NCBI GenBank assembly: GCA_001662425.1
Contig: BDDC01000923.1
Coordinates: 1-38,500 of the forward strand
Length of the DNA: 38,500 nt
Direction of reading: 5' to 3'
DNA from: Chlamydomonas sphaeroides
Lineage: Eukaryota; Chlorophyta; Chlorophyceae; Chlamydomonadales; Chlamydomonadaceae
In this document: one piece after another, positions 21,232-30,841 of the stretch
How positions within the stretch are numbered: position 1 is the stretch's first letter
Layout: each line of letters begins with the position of its first letter
Program-made: the position numbers and the translations under genes
Notes under the pieces: model-generated
What the model was told of the DNA's origin: nothing
Databases searched by the model: none
The model's input: the letters and a program-made list of their open reading frames with translations, nothing else

Positions 21232-22739
21232 GGGGGCCGCCTGCCAGCAGGGGCCGACGGCCGCCATAACCTACAAGCGTATATGTCAGGAGCTGCCTGC
21301 AGGGGGTGAGGGGCGTTGCGATGTGTTGTGCGACCTCCAGCTGCTACCCAGGCCGCTGTCGTGTGGGCTGTGTGTTCGTCAACTAGACACGCCCCGCGCG
21401 GCACGCCTTGGGTTGATGATGCGGCGGTCGTGCGTAGGTGGCAGGGATAGGAGGCAATCTGTGTGTGGCTTTCGCCGTCAGCTCGGATGGGCAAGGGCCG
21501 TGGGGGGGAGGCAGCGACCCGCCGCACGCACCGGCAATGTGGGTCTCTGTGCGATGGGGCATAGAAGGTGTCAGCCAGGGTGCTGGCCGCCGGGACGCAG
21601 TGCGGGCCCAGCGGCAGAGGAGCGCATGCGGAGAGGCACTGGGGCGAGCGGGCGTCTGGGAAGGGGCCTTGCTGTGTTGGGTCGGTGGGTTGTGTGTTAA
21701 CAATTAGGTAACATATAGTAAGCACGATCCGTGGGTTGTGTGTGTGCGGCTGGGGTTCCCTGCGTGGGGCATTCGGCGGGCGGGATGACAGTGGCGGCCT
21801 GGGCCAGGCTGAGGGCTGCGGCTGGGCTGCGACCGCCTGCGGTTGCCGACATGCCCGGCTGGGCGTAGCCGCAGGCCTATGCGAAGGGCTGCTGAAAGAT
21901 GCGCTGGCTGTTCTTTTATCGGTAAGCTAATACGATATTCGTGATGTTCGTTGGCTTGCACCTTTCCGTAGGAAACGGGGCGAAGCCCTTGCAATCACGC
22001 AAGGTTACAACGCAAGCATGCAATATGGGGATCTGCGCGAGGGTGGGGACCAGGGCGCGGCCGTGCGCGGCTGCCGCCGTGCGCCGCAGGGTACCGCTGG
22101 CGGGATGGCGTGTCCGGTGAACACTGTTTGTGCGGCTGAAGGCGCGAGCTTCGTGAGATATTGGGAGCGGACAGCGTTGCGAGTATGTAGGAAGCCGCGC
22201 GTCCTCGTGGGGCCGTCAGGGCCGTGTAGGCGCCGGGTTGGCCAGCAGTGCGTAGCGGAGTAATGCCGTGGAGACCAGGAGTTTATGACGGAGCACTTGG
22301 GTACCAGTGTAGACTGGCTGAAGCTCTGTGGCAGTATAGAAGCGAAAGTACGCGAAGGCAGAATCGTGCGAGGCTCGGAAAATACCGTGCCGCACCGGCC
22401 GCACTGACCCATGGACCTGCGGACTTCGCAGCCTCACACCAAAGCTAGACCTGCTGTTTAGCGGCTTTTCATTGGCCCACACAAATTGTCGTAACACAGT
22501 GATAAGTAACGCGTCTACAAACTGGCAAGTGTTCTTAAGGGACAGCCTACAGCCTACAGCAACACGATCCTAGCCATGAGCTGCTTTCCTTTGCAAACCA
22601 CCAGATGCATAGCTTAAATTTTGCCACCAATCTAACGACGTCGACCCTGCCTTGTCCAAGAAGAGCTGCAAGCGCGACGCTATGTCGCGTGCATAGCTGA
22701 GCCGCAGCAACTGCAGGCCGTGCCTTGCGATATCTGAAG
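21232..22739. other. intergenic, upstream of MYND copy 2
   Basis: 1.5 kb with no convincing gene. Open frames here are Arg/Ala/Cys-rich and mutually overlapping. The final ~75 bases match the block upstream of MYND copy 1. Confidence 0.4.
22665..22739 (+). promoter_or_regulatory. leader block shared with first MYND gene, with uORF
   Basis: Matches 13999-14074. It contains a four-codon uORF at 22682-22696 encoding Met-Ser-Arg-Ala-stop, the same peptide as in copy 1, with CGT instead of CGG for Arg. The second uORF of copy 1 is absent because its ATG is GTG here. Confidence 0.5.
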
Positions 22740-25700
22740 ATGCCGCCGCGCAGAGCAGCCGCGCTTCGTGCACAGACGCCTGGCGAGCGGGCATTGTCCC
22801 GCCTCAAGGCGTTATGCAGCCGAGTTCAGCAGCATCTGGCGGCCGGCACCCCGGGGAGCGGAGCTGGGCAAGCTCCATCAGCCAGCGAGCTGTCGCACGG
22901 CGTGGATGACCTGCACACCCTCGTGGCCCAGGCCACGGCCTATGGTTCAAGCGCACCAGGCGTGTGGGCTGCTGTGGGCGAGGACGGATGGGCAGGGCTG
23001 GTAGCGCTGTACTCACTGGCGCTGCGGGCTTCGTGCCGCAGCCTGTCGCCCAGCACCCCGGAGGATGTGCGCGCTGCGTACGCCGCCATCCGCTCCAAGC
23101 TGACGGCTGAGCTGGAGCAGCTGGACCACGATGACGAGAGGTGCGTGTGTCCTCAAGGATAGTGTACGGCAGGCATAACGTTCGGATCAGTGACACGCAA
23201 GCTGAGCGTCAAGAGCCCCGGCACAACGCGAAGACCAAGACGCCAGCACATCTCGCCGCCTACAAGTATCCACCGCTGACGCTAGCACGTCTGGCCCCCC
23301 CCAGGATCATCCCGAAGGCCATGGCTGATCTGATGCGCTGCGTCATCCGGACCGGTGCGCCGCACTGCTACGGCTGCTTGCTGTCGGACGCCGCGGCCCA
23401 GCTGTCGGCCATGGGGGCCGCGGCCCGCCGGTCCCGTCGGACTCTGCAGCAGGCCGCTGAGCTTATCTCGGAGGTGCGGCGGCTGCTTAATGCCTCAGAG
23501 CGTGGCGGTGCCAGCACATGCTGATGAGGTGCTCACCCAAAGAAGCTGGCTGGGGCGGCCCCGCTGCCGTACCCTTGTCCTCCCTCAGATGCGGGAGCTG
23601 GTGAGTGCTTGCAGTCGCCTCTTGGACCTCCTCGATGGGGATGCCAGGGAGGAGCTGGCGGCAGCGCTCGGTGCGGTGTGCGACACCAGCGCTATCGAGC
23701 AGTGGGCGCGGCTGCTGCTGCTGCTGGCGTCTGCTTCCGAGGACGGTGCCGACAGGATGGCGAGGGAGCTGTGGCAGATCAGCCTCCCCCTGCGGCAGCT
23801 GCTGCAAGTTGGCGAGTGGGAGGGCCACCCCTGCCTCGCCTACCTGCTGTCCTCGCACTTAGTGGGCCTGGCGGCGGCGCTGGACGGCGGCCCCACCTAC
23901 GGCCTGCCGCTGCCGCAAGCCGCCGGCAGCAGCAGCGGCGGGGCCGAGGACGGCAGCGCAGCACCGGCGGCCGTCGCGCCCGTGTTCGGCACGACGGGGC
24001 TGCGCCTGCGGGGCTCAGCGCCGGAGGGCGCGAGCGCGCTACTGGCCGCATGGGCGCTGCAGCAATGGCGGGTGATGCGGGAGGACTGGCGCAGCGGTAT
24101 GCGCCTGCGCGCACACAAGTGCCAGGTCGCTGGCAACGTCCGCTCGGGGCTGTGGCTGCAGGAGCTGCCGACCATCAGGCGGGTGGCGGCGGGCGAGCTG
24201 CGGGAGAAGGTCAACGCGGCCCTGCCGCCGCCCATGCGGTTCATGCTGGACGCCATGTACATGACCCAGGAGGAGGCCGAGCAGCACCTGCGGCGGCTTT
24301 CCTTGCCGCCGTACAACGCCGCTGCGATGTTCGAGGTGGCCATGCGGCTGGCGGAGGCGGCGGTGGCGGAGCTAGGCACGTTGCCGGCCGAGGAGGCGTC
24401 GGCGGCGGTGGCCGCAGTGGGAGGGCAAGGCCCCGGCCCGTCCATCAGCCGTCGGCCGCGCGTGGCTGCTGCGGAGGTAAGGCGCCTGCGGTGGGTTTGA
24501 CGGGCCCTGGATGCCTCAGTGGCAGTGGTGCACATACGCCCTGCACACGAGGAGCGCTAGACAGTCAAACAAGCATGGGCCACGTTGCGCTGTGTTCAAG
24601 TGTTAAGCAGAACAGAAGCCCACACGCAGCACAGCACGGTGTGTTCAACTTCATAGGGCCGAAGCAGAGGACCACCCCGCACGCGGAACACCCCGGCGTG
24701 TTCCAGTTTTAGGTAGAACAGAACCCCACACGCGGCACAGCACGCCCGGTGTGTGACGCTGTCCACCACCTTTCCAAACTTTGCTGTGCCCCATCAGGCG
24801 GGATTCCTGGCAATGCGCGCGCTGCAGTGCGCCCGCGCTGCCGTGAGCGACGTGCTTGTGCGCTCGACGCTGCCGGAGGCGTTGCAGCAGCGGCTGACGC
24901 GCATGTGGCGGCTAGCGGTGGCGACGGTGGAGAGCGCCCTGGGTGGCGGGCGGCAGCCCGGGGCGCCCGCCGGCGGGGCCTGGGCGAACGGTGACACAGA
25001 CATGGAGGAGGCCGCCATCAAGGAGCTGCTGGAGGCGCGGCACGTCCGTGGTCCCCACGACGGTGCGTGCTGGCTGCTGCGCCGCAGCTTGCCCACTAGC
25101 CTCGTCCTGTAGTGCTATCGGCAAGGCACACAAACGCCCCGTGCTTGCCTTGAAGGGGGCCTGCATCAGCAGCCCCGTCCACTGGCTGCCTCCACTCACC
25201 GACATTTTCTGGCTGCCGTAATGCTGACCCTGCCTCCCGCTGCTGGCACCCGCGCACCCACCGCTGCTCCCTGTAGGCGTGCCCAACGCGCCCTCGCCCG
25301 CCGTCGCCGCGCTGCTGGCCACTCACTGTGTGCCCCTGGCGGAGCGCTGCCTGCGTTGCCCCACCAGCCGCGCCCGCGGCCTCGACGTGCGCGTTGCCGA
25401 GAATGGGGGTTCCTCTGCGTGGGGCGAGGTGCTGGCGTTTGAGGACACAGCCGTGACCGCCGCCTTCATCCACACCCTGGCCAAGCGCGTCCGCGCCTTT
25501 ACCGCGGGCGGCTATCAGGGCGCATCGCCGCCACCCTTCATGTGCGCTGTAGCTGCCGAGGCCGACCTGTTCCTGTGGCTCCGCCCCGCACGGGGTGGCA
25601 GCGCGCCGCAGCAGCCCATCGCGGCTGCAAGCCAGGTGGCCGGCTGCGGCGCAGTGAGCAGTGCAGGGCCAGCCGCGGAAGGCGGCCAGCAGGCCAGCAG

Positions 25701-26697
25701 CGCGGGCGCCGCCGGTAAGCCCGACGCGAGCGGCAGCGCGCCAGCCCGCACGAGCGGCCCTTGCCAGGACGCCGCAGGCCCCAGCCCCGGCGCGCCCCGG
25801 CTGGCGCTCATGCTCTCCTACACGGCGGCGGTGCTGCTGCCGGAGCTCAGCGCTTCGCGGCACGCGCTGCGGGTTGCAGGCCACGACCCAGGGCTGATGT
25901 TGATGGGCGTCCTCAAGTGGGTCCCCGTGCTCGCCACCGCTCGTATGCACGCTCTGGCGCTCGTCGAGGCCGCCGGCGACGGTGCTGTCAACTTCTGCGC
26001 CGAGACGCCCGCCTCCACATCGTGGGGAGCGCTGCTGTGGGGAGGGCTCAACGTGTCGTTACTGCTGGCCTGCGCCCTGGAGGACGCCAAAGAGCCGCAG
26101 GACCTCGGCCGCCTCGGCATAGCGCCGGCGCTGTGGGCGCTGGCGCACCTGCTGCCGGGCGACCTTGCGATGGTTGTTGAATTGGCCGACATTACCGCCA
26201 CTAAGCATCAGCAAGAGATTTCGGCTGGCGACGCCGCCAGCGGTACACCGACCCTTTCTGGGCTGCTCACGAGCGGCCTGCTACTCCGGCAGCTGGGCCC
26301 AGGTGGCGCCGTGGAGGACGCGGAGCTGCTGACCGCCGTGGTGGAGGCGCTCAATATCGGCACTACTCGGCTTCGCCGCTGCCTGCGCCCGTCCGCGGCA
26401 GCAGACATCCCGGTCTTCGAGCACAGCTATGGGGCGGTGGATCTGGCGGCGCTGGCGGCGGCGGGCCCGCTGCTGGTGGCGCCTTGCGAGGTGCGGTCGC
26501 TGCTGCCGCCCACCTGCGCCAACCCGCGCTGCGTCAACCTGGCCGGGCCGTCGGAGGCGGCGCTCAAGCTGCGGCGATGCGGCGGCTGCGGCGACCGCGT
26601 CCGCTACTGCGGGCCCGACTGCCAGAAGGAGCACTGGGACGGGGGCCACGCGGCCGAGTGCGGTGCCAAGCGGCCGTCGAGCGCGGCAGCCGTCTGA
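22740..26697 (+). CDS. large MYND-finger protein, copy 2
   Basis: Paralogue of the gene at 14075. Five exons (22740-23140, 23305-23473, 23589-24476, 24798-25062, 25277-26697) give 1047 residues in phase. The C-terminal MYND finger (residues ~988-1036) differs from copy 1 by one conservative change (Arg to Lys). Shared introns sit at equivalent positions and phases, but copy 2 has one extra intron (23474-23588). Skipping it restores a 42-residue block that aligns without gaps to copy 1 (MRELVSA against VRQLLSA, both ending WARL). Without that splice the frame meets TGA at 23522. Copy 2 lacks the ~100-residue low-complexity insertion of copy 1 and instead has a compact segment around LWLQELPTIRRVAAGELREK. 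No frame damage remains once spliced, so it looks functional. The role is unknown beyond probable protein binding. Confidence 0.85.
23474..23588 (+). other. extra intron of MYND copy 2 containing exon-like sequence
   Basis: 115 bases, starting GAG|gtgcgg and ending ctccctcag|ATG, phase 0. Its first ~39 bases would encode VRRLLNASERGGA, clearly homologous to coding sequence of copy 1 (VRQLLSALERGGA). The exon that follows begins with a second, diverged version of the same segment (MRELVSACSR). Confidence 0.7.
24608..24762. repeat. degenerate ~50-55-bp tandem repeat inside an intron
   Basis: Three imperfect units share (cag)aacagaa(g)ccc(a)cacgc-gcacagcac followed by -ggtgtgt(t) or cgtgttc. 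They lie in intron 24477-24797 of MYND copy 2. The matching intron of copy 1 (15960-16154) has no such array. Confidence 0.65.
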
Positions 26698-27732
26698 GAG
26701 GGCGCCGCCGCGTCGCGGGCTGTGTTACGGCTGCAATGCGTGATGGCGCTCGAAGCTTGTTGATTTTCAAGACATGTTGGCGGGTCTATGCTCTGTAGTC
26801 TCGCATGCTCTGGTATTTTTAAACGCTAGCCACTCGGCGGCGGCCGTAGGTCGTTGTGTAGGGTTCGCTGTTGTGTAGCTGTGAAGGATTCGCGTGCGGA
26901 GAGGCATCGCTGGCGTAGAGTGTAGGGGTACGGGTATGTAGGATGTGTGTTGTCGTGTGGCCGACATGTGCGGGGTGACGTTGCATAGGCCAATGCTGGC
27001 TGACGATGGGCGATGGCTGCTGGGAGATTGGAGACAAGTCCCCATCAAAATGGGGGAATGGGGCACGGAGGCGTTCCGTGTGTGGTTTGCCTTACGTGAC
27101 CGCCTTGAGATGCAGCATGCTGCTTGGTCTGGGACAAGAAGAGGCGCCGCACCGGCGGACAACGTTTGCGACATATGGCTGGAGAGCGTGAAAGGGGTCC
27201 TACAGCTGGCGCCGGTGCACAGCGGTGTTACCGTACCGGGGCGGGGATCCCTGAGCAACCAAAAGGCGTCTGTCAGGACGCTTGTAAGACTGCGGCTGGG
27301 GCCACCAGGCCTCCCCATGCCTGTCCTGCTCGTGTCCGTGCTGCCTCGCCCGTGTTGGCCCGCATCGGGCCTCCTTGCGTCCGCTCCCTGTCAGCCCGGC
27401 AGCTCAGCCCTCCAGACCCCCCGCTGCTACCAGCATTTGCCTCCACAAGCACCACGGCTACCGCTGGCGTCCATTGCAACCACGAGCGTTCTGTTTGCAC
27501 CTGCCGCTCGTGAAACGCTGGCCCATCTGCACCATCATCGCATTGCTGTTGCGCGCCGCAACATGACCCGCCCGCCAGCGCATCCCATCAGCTGCCCTGG
27601 TCCGATGACCCATCCGCGCATCCTTGTCCCGCTTGCCACAAGCCCACAACCGTCACGACTGCTAACGCGCGCGCAACCGGGCGCCCGCGGTGCGCCCCTG
27701 CCCCAGCTCTAGACACATGCGGCCAGGCCGCA
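26698..27732. other. convergent 3' intergenic region
   Basis: This lies between the ends of MYND copy 2 (+) and the plastid gene (-). A long plus-strand frame (26945-27712) has no ATG at its opening, no splice support and no recognised domain, so I do not call it. Nothing else was recognised. Confidence 0.4.
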
Positions 27733-30066
27733 TCACGCGTACGTGCGCCGTGGGCGGTTGGCCAGCGCTGCTGCCACTGCCGCCGCGTCGGCCTCCGGGA
27801 AGGCACCGGCCACCATATCCCGGAGCAGCGGCATCGCGGCCTCGGGCACCGCCTCACCCTCCTTGAGCCCTGCAGGTAGGGGAGAGCAGCCGGACGCAGC
27901 CGTGTTACGACATGCCCAGTTGCCCACAGATCGCACAACGGCCGCGGCCGCGGCTGCGGCAGGTAGCGGTGCGCTGTGCTGCACAGCAGCGCACCCGCTG
28001 GCTGCCCCCACCGCGACCGACTACCTGTAACCCGCGCAACCGTTCCGCCAACCCCCAGCACGCACCCAGGACCAGCGTGCACAGCGCGTCCACCGCCACC
28101 GCCAGCTTATCCTCCAGCCGGCCCTGTTGGGAGCACAGGCCAGGGGCGCGGGGGAGCACGGGAAGCGCCACCAAGTACCTCAGCAACCTCGGGGCGGGCG
28201 CGATCAGGTGTGCAGCCGCCGTACGGTACTGAGATCCGTGCTGCCGGCCGAGTACCTGGGGATGCGAGCACACAGCCCAGCGCGGGTCCCCAAGCAGCTG
28301 CGCTCACCTCGGGCCGTGTGATCATGGTGTACTTCTTCAGCACGGCGGCCTTGGCCTGCTCGAAGCGGTCCATCTCCATCTCGATGTCTTGCTGCAGGGC
28401 GGATCATGGCCCGGGGCGCACACAGCGCTCAAGCGCGCCGCGGGGAGTAGCGCGCCTAGGCAGCAGCCTCGCGCTACCGGTAGGTCAAGACGGCGTAGCC
28501 TGCCCTGGGGCGCTGACCGCATTCTGGCATTGTAAGGGCATGTTGCGCGTAAGCCCTACCCTCCTCCGCCGATTCACTCATCCATGGGCCATGCATTGGC
28601 AACCAACCATCCCAGCCCCCGTACAGGCCCAACGCCCCCTGCAACAAGTCGTAGGCGGCGGGCAACCCACCTCCCCACAAGCGCGCCCCAAACCTGTCCG
28701 AAACCCGGCAGCCCCGCTTTTGAACCCGGCTGCCCTCCGGCCCGCAGCCCTAGCCACGCGGCCGCAGCGCCCACCGTGACGCGCAGCCGCCTGCTGGCGC
28801 TGATGATGTCCTTTGAGTTGACTAAGCCCACGCCCATCTTAGTCATCCACAGCACCAGCAGCACCCAGCGGCTGTTGGCGGGCTGCGGGAAGGAGCGGCG
28901 GGAGCGGGCAGATAAGGGGACGCTCGGGACGCGGGCCATGGGCGCGCAAGCCGCAAGCGCCCCCTTGACGCAGGCATGCTCCAGGGGCACTGGGTAGGAG
29001 GGCAGTGAGTGAAGCCTGCGGTAGGTGCACGGCCGCTGCGACCGCGAGCAGCGAATGGTGGTGCCGGGTGCGGCCGCTGGCTGCGATACCTTGCCGTACA
29101 GCTTCTCCATGTCCGACTGGGCTATCCGGTACGACACCTGGGGCCAGGAGCAGCGGCAGCAGCAGCAGCGGCATCGTGAGCGGCGGTGGCCTACGCCGTT
29201 GAGGCGCACATGGAGCCATTAGCGCCACCAACCAATGCTGCGAGCCCAACGACCCTGGCTCCCCGAGACTGTAAGCTTTCAGACGGAGACATTGCTGCCA
29301 GAGGAAGAATGAATGGGGTTGCCATGCAGTCTCGGCGTGGGCTGGGGCGGGTAGGCTAAACAGAACGGCGGCGCGCTGTCGGCTGTGCAGGCAACTCCAG
29401 GCAGATGTGGGCCCGGCTGCCGGAGTGCCGTGGAGCGCCATCTTGTGGCTGCTAGGCACGCAGCCTAGCAAGATCCAGTTACACATGGATCTGCCGTCCG
29501 GCTGCAGCCCCCGTGCTGCTCTAATGGCGGCTGCCTGCCGCTCCGTGCTCACCGGGGACTTCTCGATCATAGCGCGGCAAAACTCCGGGTATGCCTGCCA
29601 TGGGGTTCAAGGTGGCGGCAGGCGTTGGTTGTGTTGTGCATGGGATCCGTGGGGTGGCAGAAGCGGCTGCGGGAGCGGGCATGTGCCAGCCTGGCGGCGC
29701 TGGCCGCGGCGGTGGTGGAGTTCGCGTACCTGCTCGTCGAAGCCACCCTCCGGTGCGGTCAGGCGGGACACGAGGCCCACGATGGGCATAGAGCCCTGCA
29801 CCTTCTTCGCCACCTGCTTGACCCGGTCAAAGAAGCCCTCCTCCCTGCCGAGGGGAGGGAAGTGGGGTGCGTGGCGTGTGACCCAGACCCGCGATGCTGT
29901 CCACGCCACGCAAGATGCGGTTTCGGTGTGCAGACGAGACACGCCTCGCCGCTCGCGAGACGCACTTCTTCTCCGCACGCACAACCACGATTGCGCGAGG
30001 CGCGGCGCCTCGCCGACAGCCGGCTTGTGCCCGAACTGTTGCCGGCTTTAATTGCGTGAGCAGCAT
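27733..30066 (-). CDS. conserved plastid protein, possibly PSI assembly (PSA3-like)
   Basis: Eight minus-strand exons (30066-29966, 29844-29730, 29594-29553, 29137-29090, 28882-28775, 28391-28308, 28123-28066, 27869-27733) join in phase to 230 residues. The first ~34 form a typical transit peptide (MLLTQLKPATVRAQAG, then VVVRA as a likely cleavage site). The mature part is soluble and helical, with FFDRVKQVAKKVQG, MPIVGLVSRLTAPEGG, YPEFCRAMIE, RWVLLVLWMTKMGVGLV and a C-terminal LCTLVLGLKEGE. The pattern matches a family I recall as green-lineage specific and linked to photosystem I assembly, but the PSA3 name is a guess from memory; Y3IP1 or an uncharacterised plastid family are alternatives. 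The gene structure is much better supported than the name. All introns are GT-AG; exons of 42 and 48 bases are notably small. Confidence 0.8.
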
Positions 30067-30841
30067 GTTGTTAGAAAGGCAAGATCGACAGTTGACGACG
30101 GGGTCGGGACCGAAGGAATCGGCTTGCAGAGGTCGCGGTGCGTGCTGTTATGCCGTCGCTGGGAGTCGTATGGCAAATTATAGGTCACTGTGGCCGAACG
30201 GAGCAGTCGGTCAGCTGCAAACCCAAACAGGCGCCGAGATGGCCGCCTGGGCTCTTCCTCGCGACGAATCGAACTGCTATACGAGGAGCTAATGGTGTGC
30301 AGTATGCATGCAATGGCTCATGGCGTCACTGCGTGTACTTGCCTTAAGGGTGTCCCGCGGGTCATACGACCTCTGCGCCGCCGACACGCCAAGCATCTGC
30401 GCCTCGTCCTGCTCGGGCGCCCGAGCCCGAGCTCACCGATCCTCATCAAGTCCCATTGCGAGCCAATCTCACTGCCACGTTTACCCATAACCACCTCCTT
30501 AGGCTTCCCTGTATCTGCCGCACCCAGCTGCCTGCCATCTACACCATCGCTGCCGGCTAGCCCCCGAACACCTGCCTGATGCTCAGTAGACCCCTGCTGC
30601 GCTTCGTCTAGTGCGCCCATCCCATGCTGCCACTCACGCCGCCTACAAATCTTCAGTACCACCTGCCTGCCTGCCGCCCCGGGCAGCCAGCGCCTGTGCC
30701 GCACGCCAGGTCCTCGAATTGCTTCCCGGTGTGCACCGCCTGCTGTCCTCCTGCGCTCTGCGGCCAGCCCGGCTCATCGCAATCCACGGCTCGGGGCCAC
30801 TGAGTAGCGTCCTCTAGCAAATCACCCTTCCGCCCCGCGGC
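30067..30841. other. intergenic between two minus-strand genes
   Basis: The 775 bases hold the promoter of the plastid gene (right of 30066) and the 3' UTR of the SNF2 gene (left of 30842). No gene or clear signal was recognised. Confidence 0.45.

Noticed and set aside
20696..21700. 334-codon plus-strand open frame
   Set aside because: It runs through an intron and past the last exon of the YrhK-like gene in a different frame; composition is Gly/Arg/Cys-rich with no domain.
23522..23524. In-frame stop suggesting MYND copy 2 is a pseudogene
   Set aside because: A phase-0 GT-AG intron at 23474-23588 removes it and restores a gap-free alignment to copy 1.
26945..27712. 255-codon plus-strand frame after MYND copy 2
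   Set aside because: It opens with GTG rather than ATG, has no recognised domain, and lies in a convergent 3' region; probably UTR or chance.
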